Shown here piece by piece: positions 25,501 to 36,736 of a stretch of DNA of 64,000 bases. The stretch is from Papiliotrema nemorosa (taxonomy: Eukaryota > Basidiomycota > Tremellomycetes > Tremellales > Rhynchogastremaceae). The stretch is from the NCBI GenBank assembly GCA_032158125.1, contig JASKOT010000012.1:1-64000 (forward strand), read 5' to 3'. A program made the translations under genes and the position numbers. The notes under the pieces were generated by a model. That model worked only from the letters and a program-made list of their open reading frames with translations, searched no databases and was not told the DNA's origin. The stretch's first letter is position 1. Each line of letters opens with the position of its first letter.

Positions 25501-26074
25501 AAAAGAGAGGAATGGACGGTGTTGCGGATAATGGCAATGCAGACGGGACGGTCAACGGTATGTCACACGGCCAAGCCGGCGGCGAGGATGTAGGGGTCGT
25601 ACGAGACTTCGCCTACCCGGCCGAAGGGTACCCGGATATGCAATATCCAGCTGCTTCTCATGATGAAGGACTCAGAACCAGCGCGGGACCGCCAATCGGT
25701 ATCCCTCATCCAGAAAATCTGGAGCTCGGAACGATAGGACAACACCCCGACCCGTCGAACGAGAACGACGACATAGAGCCGTACTTTGCAGTTCCTGGGG
25801 GACCAGGTGTACAGATGCTGGAGGAGGAAGACGAGAACGATCCGAACGCCTTCTTTCATCCCGCATCCAAGGAGCCCATGAGAATACTTTGGTTGCCCAA
25901 GGACGAGCTGGGCCTGGCCGAGGCGGAAATTGAGACCAATGCCAAGTTTGGAATCCCCTCGGTTCATCGCTACGCTACGTTTAATGCAAAGGTCAGTTCA
26001 TATAGCCCACTAGTCTCGAGCTGACACTCCAGGGCCGACTGCAAATCTCCGGTCCTCCGCCTGACAATTTCTAA
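22509..26074 (+). CDS. CSC1/DUF221-type hyperosmolality-gated cation channel
   Basis: Large membrane protein of the TMEM63/OSCA/CSC1 family, which forms mechanically or osmotically gated cation channels. The start ATG is split from the next exon by an intron (MS, then EQAKVASTATFVTS). The N-terminal region has NAIVAGAEFVGFIALRRF, an early YEPRTYIPPKEK, and DPYCFVRFCTMMAKAMIPIW. A cytoplasmic domain carries VLITGISKGYMDETKLAQLF and a Lys/Glu-rich coiled stretch. The pore module (DUF221) includes QSPKNVIWRNLSLNPYEQSL, LLRGVITGVLPPVLLAVLNL, LTQFTGTAGTLLQPISLL and VYAVIMIGYCVISPIINGFG. The C-terminal tail is acidic and Pro-rich with EPYFAVPGGPGVQMLEEEDE, ending GPPPDNF. About ten short introns are present. 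One join near 22850 is uncertain: an in-frame TAA there must be removed by splicing. Confidence 0.88.
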
Positions 26075-26321
26075 ACGATAAGGGTAGATGAAGTGGAGCC
26101 GCGTGTCTTTGACAATATGTAGCGTATGACGAAATTTACGAGTGAGACGAACACATGACTGTCGGAATACGCAGACACGCACGATATATATACTCTACAT
26201 GCAGCATGTTCCAGCTGCAGGTGAAGCTCGAGGGATGTCATCCGAGTGAGTGACGCGACGCGTCCAAAAGTTGAAGATGAAAATGTTGAAACATGAGATT
26301 GACCTCTTTATAGCATCCACC

Positions 26322-27757
26322 ATGTTCATAGCCATTGTCGGGACACCTTCTTCGGGCAAGCGGACCATCTTGGAGTATCTCACAGGGCAACATGGCTTCA
26401 GCGAGATCCACTTGGCTTCGCCTAAAGACGTGTTGGAAGCAGCTCGAGTGGTGTGTTCCCCACCGCCGCATCCAGTTCTAAATCGTAGACTACGACACAA
26501 TTGGACCTTCCTGCCGTCGAGACGCTCCATGTGTCATCCAGCTCCACTGTCAGTAGATCGGTCCCCTTGTCTGGTGCGTCATTCTTGGGCTGAGTTCTAG
26601 GCATGTTCCTCGATCCTCCCATCTACCCCTACCGACCGTGAGGTCTTTTCGGACGCCATGACAATGTTAGATCACGTTACGAGGAATTGGCGTTCTCTTC
26701 TGGTCACTACAGATCTGAAGACATTTGAGGATATCCAACCGTTTGTCAAGAGACCTTTCTTCTTGTTGATACACGTGGACGGACCCCTCAGAATACGGTT
26801 CAACCGAGAAAAGAAGTGCGTCTCTCGTCAGGTCAACCCATACTCTCACCAGCGGGATGCTATCGAGCAGTGCTGATAGATAGCCGATCCCCCTCCCTAT
26901 CTCTCGACGAGTTCATCGACACTCACGACCTCCTCCTCAACGGCCCAACTCCCCCTCCCGAGACTTCACTCGAGGTTCTCGCTCGACATCCGCAGACAGA
27001 CTTTCGGCGTGTACAGAGCGTGGCTACACTGTCTATCTGTAATGACTTCCCGAACATCTCTGCTCTTCATGCTCATCTGGACCAATTGGATCTATTGAAT
27101 GAGGAGAGACTGAGACCTGGATGGGACACGTATTTTATGGCAAGTCCAAGCACACCACCCAGCTCGTCCGGGGAAACTGTCGCTTAGCCGCTGGGAGATC
27201 GACAGGGTGCTGATCTCATAGACATTGGCAAGCTTGGCCAGTCATCGGTCGAATTGCATGAAGAGGAGGGTAGGGGCACTGCTTGTACGATCAAAACGGA
27301 TCCTCTCAACGGGCTACAATGGTACAGCCAAGGGGACGCGAAATTGTAATCAAGGAGGATGTGCAAGGTGCAACGGCTCAGCTAGAGGTGGAACCGCTCG
27401 TTCGCTCAGACCAACTACTGTCACTTTTATTGAGCTGATCAGCAGTGAATGAATGCCTGTGTCTTCATGCGGAGGAGAATGCACTATTAGAGGCGGGTAA
27501 AGAGAGAATAGGGGAAGACTCAGTCATCTACTGCAACACGTGAGGCTCGAATGACTTCCCATGTCTCTTGTCCGCAGCTCATATTCAGGTGTCCATGCTT
27601 ACGTTGTTCGGTCAAGATTGTCCAGTGTGGAGTGAGGGAAGTGGTGTACAACCAATCGTACAGCATGGACGAGGCATCCGCCAGGGTACTGCAGGAGGCT
27701 GGTGTCATACTGCGGCAGTTGCATCTGCCAGCCGACATTCAGGGGTCCCTCTCCTGA
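26322..27757 (+). CDS. DCD1: Deoxycytidylate (dCMP) deaminase
   Basis: Zinc enzyme converting dCMP to dUMP for thymidylate synthesis. The fungal form has a kinase-like N-terminal part, seen here as MFIAIVGTPSSGKRTILEYL. The catalytic part begins RPGWDTYFM, then TLASLASHRSNCMKRRVGAL and LSTGYNGTAKGTRNCNQGGC. The zinc site is LCLHAEENALLE with CNTCPCLRCSVKIVQCGV. The protein ends LHLPADIQGSLS. The join between DTYFM and TLASLAS needs an intron at 27140-27221 with a GC donor (GCAAGT) instead of GT. Later introns split CNGSAR from VNECLC and CNT from CPC. Exon structure of the middle part (26450-26890) is less certain. Confidence 0.88.
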
Positions 27758-28118
27758 TCTCGGCGTCAGTTCAGCAGAGGTGTGACAAAGCCCTCATTAG
27801 CTCGGTTTTACTCAATGAAAGCCTGCAAGGTTGCACAGAGGTGTTCGACGACCAGGTCTGCAATCACAATTGGCGAATGCTGATGCTTACTGTGTTCTCA
27901 CCTTTGCCTCCCTCCACAGTGATTCGAAGATCAAACCATTCATGCCAGATCACCATTCCAATAGCAACAGCAAGATCGCGGGAAAGAATTCAACGCAACG
28001 CTTCAACAGGGATAAGATATATGGAAACAGCACTTTCTCGGCCCAACGGTAATCGATACTTGCGACACGCTGTGAAGGTTTCGCGCTGCTGCGCCCTCGT
28101 TTGGAGACGAGTACTGAA

Positions 28119-28709
28119 TCACCCAGAACCGAGATTCAGCTTCACATTCGTGGCTTCGGTGACTGCAGGTACGTGGCTGACGGACAACTGCGCACTGGGC
28201 TTGCTCAAGCTGAATCGAGGCACAGGGAACGCTCCGAGTCCCGCGGCGCTACTGGCTGCAGAAGCGCCAAGAAGCGCATTTGAAGCGGAGAGCGTCAGCA
28301 CGGCAGGGACGACGACACTGGCTCCGAGAATGCCGACGGATGTGTTCCACAGCTTGACGCTCTTCTCTCGACGACTAAGGGCGTCAGCGATGCTGGGCTC
28401 TTGCAAATTCTCACGATGACCACGGATCATTCCGTTTAGACCGGCACCAATCGCTTGAAGGATCCAGCTTGAGACGGCTTGTCGCGCTCCCGATTGTGTC
28501 ACTCACCGTGCGATGATATTTATTGATGCCGCTCAAAAGTGCATTTCCACCCTTAAGGGTGCCATCCACGATAGCTCCTGCCAATTTCGATGCGGTGGCA
28601 AAGGCAGACTGCCGGATACAGTAGTACTCGCAGTATCATCTGATTTGCTGTCGCTTGAACTGTGACTCGGAGATGTGGAACCCTTGTCTGGTCGTCCAAA
28701 CATCCTCAT
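28119..28709 (-). CDS. Uncharacterised tandem-family gene, copy 3 (possibly decayed)
   Basis: Weakest member of a three-gene tandem set. A possible start is MRMFGRPDKGSTSPSHSSSD, a Ser-rich beginning like the other copies. Later coding-like blocks are SAFATASKLAGAIVDGTLKG and SWILQAIGAGLNGMIRGHRE. The block SVKLWNTSVGILGASVVVPA, continuing VLTLSASNALLGAS, parallels FDDAMWYLGGNTVASFGHTL of copy 2. The blocks do not sit in one frame, and no intron set I tried joins all of them cleanly. It is either a gene with unusual splicing or a degenerating copy. It ends NVKLNLGSG. Function unknown. Confidence 0.4.
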
Positions 28710-28861
28710 CTCGGTTTGTTATACCTGAAAAGTAGTTGATGATGATTGCTGAGTCGAATGAAGATTTGGAGGGCAGAGGGGGGAAAACGAGGTCTCCCTG
28801 AACATTGGCCCGAGACGTCTGAAGAACACATACCGCTAGAAGGTGATCGAAGCGCGTACAC

Positions 28862-28996
28862 GTGAGACGATGGCAGACAGCTCCTTGCAGAAAAGTCCCC
28901 TCGAAAAGTCTCATCAGACAAGTCCAGAGCGGACAAAGGAGCCTATTGGTACACGCATATGCTGTACTGGTCGATCGGTGGCGAGGGTTGTCGCCC
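28862..28996. repeat. Diverged direct repeat, unit 1 (upstream of copy 3)
   Basis: Matches 30413-30563 in the same orientation. The first 25 bases (28862-28886 and 30413-30437) are identical. Further matches are AGTCTCATCAGAC at 28907 and 30475, AGAGCGG(A/T)CAAAGGAG shortly after, and GGTGGC...TGTCGCCC near the end. Both units lie a few hundred bases upstream of the starts of neighbouring tandem-family genes. Confidence 0.75.
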
Positions 28997-29182
28997 TAGA
29001 ATGAGGTCAGTAGTGTTCCATGGCAGGAGCTTGACCACCGCTCATGGTTTAAGGGATACAGTATCTAGCTGGAACATGCATGTTGACAGCACGGTCGGTT
29101 GGACGCCTATTAGGCTTCCAACATCCTTGGACTCCCTATCAAGCTGAATACACAGTATGTAAATCTGTCTCGACGTCCTGAC

Positions 29183-30038
29183 TCATCCTGTCGACACATT
29201 CGAAGTGAGGGCGACCGAGGGAAGACCTGAAGCTTCGGTCGTCGGCCCCTGTGTCGAGGCTGCAGCAGACGAGCCCCAGCTCCATGATATGGTGGGAACT
29301 GGGAGAGAGCCCAGACCCGCTTTCTCGCTCAACTTGGACGCTGCTCGAAGCATGCAGGCATTCAACAGTGTATGACCGAAAGATGCGACAGTGTTCCCGC
29401 CGAGATACCACATGGCATCGTCGAAACGCTCGCGTTCTGGATCGCATTTTTGCCTGTTGAGGATTAGCTGCGTGTTGTTCCAATCAACTTCGTCGACTGA
29501 GCTCCATGACGTGGCATGGGACTTACATGTACCCTCCCCGTGAGCCGTACGCTCGTCTGATCTGTCTCTCCATCAACGACTCGCTAACTACCGACTTCGA
29601 CATTGCCAATTGATATGTCCTGTCGAGCAAGTTGTGCACACCAAAGTAAGGCACCAGACTGGTACGGATGACTGATCTGACTATGGGACCGCTGTTTTGC
29701 TTGACGCTTGAGCCCATGGCTGACAGCCATCCGTATGCAGAGCTCATTCGCTGAACTACGGAAGGGTTGACTTTGGAATCACGTTTGCTCACGTCGTGTT
29801 TCGCCTCTTCCTCAATTTGGACTCTGGGGTCCGCAGTTTCCTGGAAGACTTCTGAGCCCCCTGATTGGGAGTCCACATCAGAACCTTCAGGGCTGGGGTC
29901 TCCTTGCTCGCTGCAGCAATCACCGAATTCGGAAACCGCCACATCGCTGCCAGCTTCCGATTTTCCCTCATCCGTCACTTTTGGTTCAACGACAGTGTGT
30001 CCATCATCCACTATTGGCATGGGAGTAGGCTCAGACAT
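29183..30038 (-). CDS. Uncharacterised tandem-family gene, copy 2
   Basis: Two-exon gene. Exon 1 starts MSEPTPMPIVDDGHTVVEPK and is rich in Ser, Glu, Asp and Pro for about 110 residues, then becomes ordered: VQRMSSAYGWLSAMGSSVKQ, SVIRTSLVPYFGVHNLLDRT. A GTAAGT intron (29447-29525) leads to QKCDPERERFDDAMWYLGGN and TVASFGHTLLNACMLRAASK, ending TSNVSTG. Copy 1 has the same disordered head, the same LVPYFGVHN/LLRPYLGLHD block, an intron at the equivalent place and phase, and a similar last exon. The Gly/Ala/Leu-rich last exon could be a membrane-associated helix. I do not recognise the family. Confidence 0.6.
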
Positions 30039-30299
30039 GGGGTTGGGCGAGTATCGTTTGTTTGATCTGGCGAAAGTATGGGCGAAGGAAGGAGGCGAAA
30101 AGTGGGCGATGGAACGAGCGACTCGAGTCGTTTCTAATATGTAGCACAACCATGCCTATCGAATAATATCGAAGCTGCTTTGCTGAAGCACTTCTCGGGA
30201 TCGTTTATCAAAGGATCTTGATTCTTACGCGTTTCTGCACACGACGAGTCTGAAAGTCATCTTCACCCTGAATAGAAGGATCCTTTATTGTACTGTAGA

Positions 30300-30317
30300 G
30301 TACTGTATGTACAGTAC
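30300..30317. repeat. Perfect palindrome GTACTGTA-TG-TACAGTAC
   Basis: Eight-base arms around a two-base centre, preceded by further TACTGTAGAG sequence. It lies upstream of tandem-family copy 2. It could be a protein-binding site or the remnant of a small element. Confidence 0.6.
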
Positions 30318-30412
30318 AGATTCGAAGTGTTTCACGGGTGCGTGCATAGATTGGCATTCACTCCTTCATGCATATACCCTTTACACGGCATGGTACTAGA
30401 TCGTTACAATGG

Positions 30413-30563
30413 GTGAGACGATGGCAGACAGCTCCTTAGGAAAAACAGCTCCTTTCATTCAAGTCTCCTTGAATAGTCTCATCAGACGAGTCGAGAGCGG
30501 TCAAAGGAGACGACATCCATGTACCGTGGAGACTCTAATGACCGGTGGCAAAGGATGTCGCCC
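30413..30563. repeat. Diverged direct repeat, unit 2 (upstream of copy 2)
   Basis: Partner of 28862-28996. The shared order of several conserved words, separated by diverged spacers with small indels, shows that the upstream DNA was duplicated together with the genes. Conserved words may mark promoter elements of this gene family. Confidence 0.75.
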
Positions 30564-30641
30564 GCTTGCTTGGTATCAACAGACATCAGGATGCATCGCA
30601 TATAACAGGCCCCAGTCACTAATCAGAGCTATCCTCAGATA

Positions 30642-31520
30642 TCACATAAGGGACGATGGAGGGATGCTGGGCGCGGGGTCGTGATGGCTGTCGGTTAACC
30701 CTTTCGATAATGCGGTGCCATTATCACTCGAAAATTGGCTGCCACAAGCGACTGCGGCGGAGAGAAGACCCACGTTTAGCGCAGTATGAAGTGAAGGTGC
30801 GACCGCGCTGCCGAACAGACCCCGGATGGTGCTGTTGTAATTTCTGCGAGAGATCATGTGTGAGCTGAAAGGTGTCAGTACACATACTAAGAGCTCACTG
30901 CACGGTAGATTGCCCCGAAGCCGCCGCACTCACCTCATGTCATTGTAACGATACGTGCTCGAGTCGATGTCGTAGCTTGTCTTCCCATCTGCCGAGACGA
31001 GGCTTTTGGCGCACAGCCATTGTAGTGGTCGGGTCACAATAGTGTCATGCAACCCCAGGTAAGGTCTGAGCAGCGCTGTCGTCGTGGCCCGAGCCAAATG
31101 AGCAGCAGTCGCTGCAATGCTCTTGGCGGTGGCGGTGGTCCAGGCCCACATACCGGGGTCTGACTTGTCTGAAGGGGCTCCTGAATCTTCTTCTTCATGA
31201 TTCTTATCAGTTTTCGCACTTTCAGCACCTTTCACTGACGAAACTACTGGATGCACTACTTCGGGTCCTTGTGATTGATTACTGTGGGGCTGGCCGCTGT
31301 CTTCCTGCTTGCTGGTGGTGCCTTCTTCGCCTCTTATCAATTCACCAGCCTCAGATCCCGCCGTGTGACTGTCAGCGTCATCCTCATCCTCCGAATCGCG
31401 GCCATCGCTTCCGTCGAAGGCGCCTGCGTCGCGGTTAAGGTGGTGGTCCACTCCAGGGTTTCCGGGATTGTCAGCAGCTGGAGCTGTTTCTAAGGACTTA
31501 GGCTTTGCGGCTTCTGACAT
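30642..31520 (-). CDS. Uncharacterised tandem-family gene, copy 1
   Basis: Starts MSEAAKPKSLETAPAADNPG with a roughly 120-residue acidic, Ser/Gly-rich disordered head. An Ala/Thr-rich helix follows (TTATAKSIAATAAHLARATT), then ALLRPYLGLHDTIVTRPLQW and STYRYNDM. A GTGAGT intron (about 30862-30931) joins to SHMISRRNYNSTIRGLFGSA and VAPSLHTALNVGLLSAAVAC, ending SIPPSSLM. It pairs with copy 2 in the core block, intron place and phase, and final exon. No catalytic motif or signal peptide is visible. A role cannot be proposed from sequence. Confidence 0.6.
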
Positions 31521-31837
31521 GATGTTTTATTGTAGACCGTAAATATGCAAGGAGGAACGTGGAAATCAGATGTAGGGGAGAAGAGGAGGGGAGCACTGAA
31601 CGAGACACGAGAACGAAACCGTGAGTCGAGGACATTTATATCCTCGTGAAAAACCTACTATCGAAGCGCACCGAACTTCACAGCTCTTCACATGGTGTCA
31701 GTGACCTCATCAAAGGAGTGAAAGTGATGGTACTCGTCAGAGCAGCTTTGACACACGTCTTCGAGAGAATCCTTTGGGCAGCCGCCACTCCCCAAACGTC
31801 GTGGTTTTGTACAATGCGAGTGCTGAGAACTTGTATA

Positions 31838-31864
31838 GTACTCTACGGGCTGCGCGTAGAGTAC
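31838..31864. repeat. Inverted repeat with 10-base arms, GTACTCTACG / CGTAGAGTAC
   Basis: Perfect 10-base arms with a 7-base loop (GGCTGCG), GC-rich at the loop. It sits between the start of tandem-family copy 1 and the end of the small gene at 31913-32437. On either strand it could form an RNA hairpin, but no U-run follows. Confidence 0.6.
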
Positions 31865-31912
31865 GTGTTTCGCAATCACAGCTGCATACATTCATAAACT
31901 ACGCACATACGA

Positions 31913-32437
31913 CTAAAAGGCAACGATAGATATGATGCGAGGGGGGCGCAGGATCGATTGAGACTCGTCGCCATGCGGCCATCCCCTGATGTCCAGAGAT
32001 CATCGGACCGGGCACACTGCACCATTTGAGTACAAAGCAAGGACTGGGAGAACCGTACTCACTGACCGTGCTGCAAGCTCTAGCGCCTTGCTGAACACAT
32101 TCGATAATCTGATCCTTGTCAGATTGAGGCATCATCTCGTCCGGGCAGACACGGAGAAACACGTCGTTAGGGTCCCCGACCCCGTATTTATCGGCAATAT
32201 CAGGTGGACAGGGTGAGAAAGCGAGCCGTAAAGGAGGATGTCCATCTGCCCTCGTCAGTCATTTCAGCCAGGGTCTCAGCATGGTGAACCGACCGATGCT
32301 TGTCTTCTGGTAGGCGGCATAAAAGACTTTCGAGAATTTGCTCTCATTCCATGCCTCGGAGTCATATATGATAAACATCTACAGTATGAGCCATCGTCCT
32401 ACGTTGTAATGCGGGGTGTGTGTCTGACCTGGGTCAT
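31913..32437 (-). CDS. Possible small cysteine-containing protein
   Basis: Proposed four-exon gene of about 115 residues, supported by a TATA box (CATATAAAGGG, near 32527-32537 on the minus strand) 90 bases before the ATG and by frame-consistent splice sites. The spliced product starts MTQMFIIYDSEAWNESKFSK, continues KTSIDGHPPLRLAFSPCPPD and IADKYGVGDPNDVFLRVCPD, then QIIECVQQGARACS, and ends IISIVAF. Four cysteines are present. No signal peptide is clear. Several alternative splice choices exist, so the model is tentative and the family is unknown. Confidence 0.4.
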
Positions 32438-32745
32438 TGTGCTCTGTTGGTTTGATCAAGTGATTTCTCTGATTAGCTTTATCAGTGAAGCGATGCGGTT
32501 GCAACCAGTCTTGGTAGTCGCAACCCTTTATATGCGTTTAGCTCCACACCGCAATGATCTATAAGCGTTCATGCTGATCATCAAACAGAAAGGATTTCCC
32601 CGGTTTCCCACGATATCGCGTCGAAACTGTCGTCTCAAAGGACAGAGATCGTCATGACAACCCTCGAACCTGCTCGAAACCTCTCGGTCTATCGGCCTAC
32701 ATCCTGGTGTAAGGTACGAATCCCGGCCAGCGCAGCGCAGGCACG

Positions 32746-35700
32746 TCATGCATCTGCGAATATTTGATCAGCGCTGAAACCTATGTCCAATGCGGAATCT
32801 GCCAGATGACCCCAGATACCGCCGTCTAGTGCACCCCTGGTCGTCTGCAAGACGAGCCACACGGCATCCTCATCTCTGATCGCCAATGCTTTGTATAGCT
32901 CGATCGCCGTGCTTTGTATCTCCTCGTGGACTTTTTGATCCAGGAAAGGTCTGAAGAGCACGATCATATCCCACAAAACACCATCGTCGACCGGAACCTC
33001 CTTTGCGACGAAAATAGCGATCGCAAGAATGGCCATGTACAGTCGATGAGATACCGTCCATTGACTTGTAGTACCCATTGCTCCTTTGCGAGATAGGGCG
33101 GACCGGTCATCAACGACCTTTTGATTCGTCACGATCCTCTGCAGTCTGGGCCAAACTGTATCCAGTATGCGACGACTCATAAAGTCACCCACATGTTCAC
33201 ACAGACTAGCAATGACCTCTGCTGCTTCCGTGACGACGTAGGGCAGGGGATCGTCCAACCGCAAAAGGATGATACCCCACGATCGGTCGATGAGCGGTAG
33301 AAGATCACCTTCACGATTACCTGCCGCCAAGACGGGTACAGCGCGAGCTATGAGGGACAAGATTCGTGCTCGAAGGAAAGGTGATCGATGCGAGAGGAAA
33401 TTCAACGATTTGTCCAGAATCTGAGCAGCGATCTCCTCCGCACGGGTTGCGGGGGCCTCGGTATCGCCATGTTCCCCAGTAGTCTCTTCATCCTCCGGAT
33501 TCTCTTCCCCTTCCGTGTCCGTCTTCTTTTGACCCCAAGCATGCTCAGGTGCTTTTTCAAGGATAGAGGCGATCTCTTCACTCCTTCGTTTCTCTCGGTC
33601 CATCCACCAATCTCTGAAGCGTAAAAAGTCGGCTTGCGGATCTGGCGGTTTGCCCAACCGTTTCAGCTCTTTCAGCTTATCGACCCTCGCTTGGCTCAAC
33701 CCCTGCGCAGCCACATCATCCGCCATGACATCGACCAGCGTGACCAAAACTGCCAAAAGGCCACTGGCGAGGACCTCATACCCATGGTAGTCGTCCAGGG
33801 CATCGAAAATCTCGTCGACAATGTCGTGCACTAATGGGACAATCTCCGATCGAGTGAGGCGGATCATAGCGATCAACACGAGCGGTGCGTTTGACGATAA
33901 ACGGGTCGGTGTAAGCCGTTGCGAGACCACGTTGATGACATAATCGACGTTGTCGAGGATCATGTTCTGGACACTAGCGTAACCCGTGTTGTAAGCCACG
34001 CGAGCTAGAGCAATCTCCGCGTACGTGGCGACCAAGTGGTGTGGCGAGGCGAGATGAGAGAGCAGCATGTAAAGCACCGTGAGGAGTAGCGGTCGAAAGG
34101 CGGAGGAGAGTATGCGGGACGTAACCGAGAAGGTTTGCAGTGAAAGAGCAGTGAGAATGGCTCTCTGAGCCTGTAGGTGGAGCCGTCGTGTTTCTATCGC
34201 AGCGTGTGTACTGGACTTGAGTGGTCGATCGAGTAATGTGGTGACTACGTCCAAGCCCTTTTGTCTCGCGACTGGTACAAGACTATCCTCTTCCATTCGT
34301 GAAGACGCTTCTTCCATCACGTCGTCATCGTCGTCATCTTCCGCTCCATCCATCGACACGATGATCCGTGTGATCTCCCTGGACAGCTTTCTTGTGGCTC
34401 TACTGACTTTTCCTTCAGCTCCATCTTCCGCACCCTGAGCGACACCTTCCAGCAGCTTCTGAGCGACCCAGAGTGCAGATGCAGCCCGAGCGGGTTGGCG
34501 GATCCTATTCGCCTTCGCTAGTGAGATGAAGTGGGTTACCGAGTACAGTGCAGCATCACCTCCGGCAGATCCTAGCTCCAGCAAGGTCGAGTTGATGGCC
34601 TTGAGGGCGGCTTCCGCCTCAATATAGCGTAGCGGTATCAAGTCGAAGCCTTGCGGCGTAGGCTGTCCTCCTTCAAGCAACAGTGGCGTACTCGACGTGA
34701 TGAAACCTCCCGTCCATCCTTTTTCTGTCGTTCGCGCGGCGCTATCTCCCATTGCACTCCACCCTGTGGGTCTCCCGAATTCCAGGCAATCCAGCAAAGC
34801 CCAGCCCCATCGTTCAACTTTGCCGCGTGGTCCAAGGAGGTCCGGGATCGGGTTGCACTCGGAGGACTCGCTTGTGTTCTGTGCGATCGCTGTGAGCAGG
34901 CGAGCTGCCTCTGTGACCTTTGCCTCCTGGTGTGACATGATCAACCGAGGAAGAGCATTCATGGCGTCACTAAGGAGATCAATGAGAGTCTGGTCGAGGT
35001 GGAGGTTTGGGGTGCCGAGTAGGGAGTGAAGATTCTCCCGTGCTGCTTTCTGCACCATGCCAAAGTCATCCTGTGACAGTTGTAGAAGAGTTGAAAGGGC
35101 ATATGGCGAAAGCTGGGGTAGACTCTGGGGGCATTGCCGCAAAAGGGAGTACGACAAGGAAGCTGCCGCGAGTCGAGCCGCATGCGAAGTGTGAGACAGG
35201 AGGGCAGACAGAATCGGTCGAAGGCTTGTTCGAAGTTGGGCAGAGGTGAATTCGAGGTAGGATGTGGTGAGCGGTGGAAAGGGGTCCTTTCCGCTGGACG
35301 CGGAGGTACTCGGTGTAGGAGAGGGTGGTCGAGCGCTTCTACTCGCTTCCCACTCCTCGCCCAGTTGACTTAGATCTTCCAAATCTGATCGCACTAACCC
35401 CAGCTGCCGTAGACTATCGTCTGACAAAGTCGTTACGATGGCATCTCCCACCAAGCCAGCGGCCTCGGTTGCTATGGGTCCCTTCATTCCCTTGCCTGAA
35501 GCGTTGAAGAGCTTCGAAATGGCACTAATCGTTCCTGGCAAAACGGAAGCGAGCACCGCGGATTGGTCACGAAGGTAGACTGTGATCAGGGGCCGAAGCA
35601 GGCGTATTGACTCCAGTTGAAGTTCGGTATGGCTCGGGACAGGCGAGATCATAGCGAGCAGAAGGGTGATTGTCTGAAAGAGGGTAGGCATAAGGGGTGA

Positions 35701-36219
35701 TTTAGCCGTTTCCACCTTTTCCAACATCTGCTTGGTCGGATGATCTCCAATTGGATACAGAAGCTCGCCAAGGAACAGTACAGCCTGTAGTTGAGCTTCC
35801 TGTCCGACTGCCCTGGCCTTTCCCTTTCCACCATCCACAACTCGAGGAGCCATGGATGCCGTGGTAAATCGCCATAATTGCTCCCAAGCGCCCATCTCCA
35901 TTCCACCCTTTTGCAGCTTCCAGTACTTTGAGAGCGTACGGAGAAGCCTGAAAACCGCTTCGAGGAAATTATCCGGAAGGAGGAGAGGGTCATGATGTCG
36001 CAAGATCTGAGTGACTGGCAGAAGTATAAAGTTGATGATGTCTGGAGTGAAGGCTTTTGGAGGGATGGTGTTGATGATCCCACATAATTTATCGACGATG
36101 CCAGCGTGGGTAGAGTAGGAAGTGGGCGCTTGTGCTCCTATCTTCATGAGCGAAACGCAAGTTGGCTTCACCTGCTCGTCAGTTGTATACTTGGGTTTCT
36201 AAACTCTTCCAGCTACCAT
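32746..36219 (-). CDS. TTI1: TTI1, HEAT-repeat subunit of the Tel2-Tti1-Tti2 complex
   Basis: One very long exon of about 1140 residues, mostly helical repeats, plus a probable tiny first exon (ATG at 36217-36219, then an intron) that yields MVKPTCVSLMKIGAQAPT. With Tel2 and Tti2, Tti1 acts as a co-chaperone that stabilises PI3K-like kinases (TOR, ATM, ATR). Evidence is the length, HEAT-type helices throughout, the start resembling Tti1 (KPTCVSLM), and the C-terminal block SWGIILLRLDDPLPYVVTEA, SLCEHVGDFMSRRILDTVWP, which parallels Tti1's GDFMRRR...VWPKL region. It ends DIGFSADQIFADA. The first-exon model is uncertain. Confidence 0.82.
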
Positions 36220-36736
36220 TCTGAAGGTCTCCATCCTGGTTGTGTTCGCTTGTCCCGGCGAGCTTCCACCATTATGAGGGTTGTCAATGGATCCCTTAGA
36301 CATTCCGTCTGTGAGGGAGGACGCCTGGCTCCTGCCCGTCGCTTGAACATGGGTCATGCCTTTCCTTTGTGTCGAGCGTGAAAGCCAAACGATCAACATT
36401 TCCGCGTCAACCAGAGTGGAGGTTGTGGAATACAAATTCGGCAAGGCACCCATTACAAAAACCCAACGTCTGTATTACAACACATTGTAATGTCCCAACG
36501 CCGCAGACTATCGACCCCTCGCCTGCAAGAGTGCCTATGCTTCTCCGTGGCATACACTTGCAGCTATACGAGATGCCCTGATAGCAAATGCATGTTATGC
36601 GACTTTGATCATGCAGACAACCCCCCAAAAAAGATCCATTACAACGCCACGGTGATCCCCTCCTCCGCCTGTTCTGAAGGACTTCGGCTCCGTCCAAACC
36701 ACATCGGATCAGACTAGACATATACCAAGGAGAATC
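36220..36736. other. Intergenic region, no gene seen
   Basis: About 520 bases between the TTI1 start and the coactosin stop. Open frames are short and Cys/Arg-rich without coding character. A small inverted repeat (ATTACAA-CACA-TTGTAAT) lies at 36474-36491. TTI1's promoter should be here. Confidence 0.5.

Noticed and set aside
36407..36721. Minus-strand open frame rich in Cys and Arg
   Set aside because: No ATG-supported conserved sequence and no similarity between it and any known fold; likely chance.
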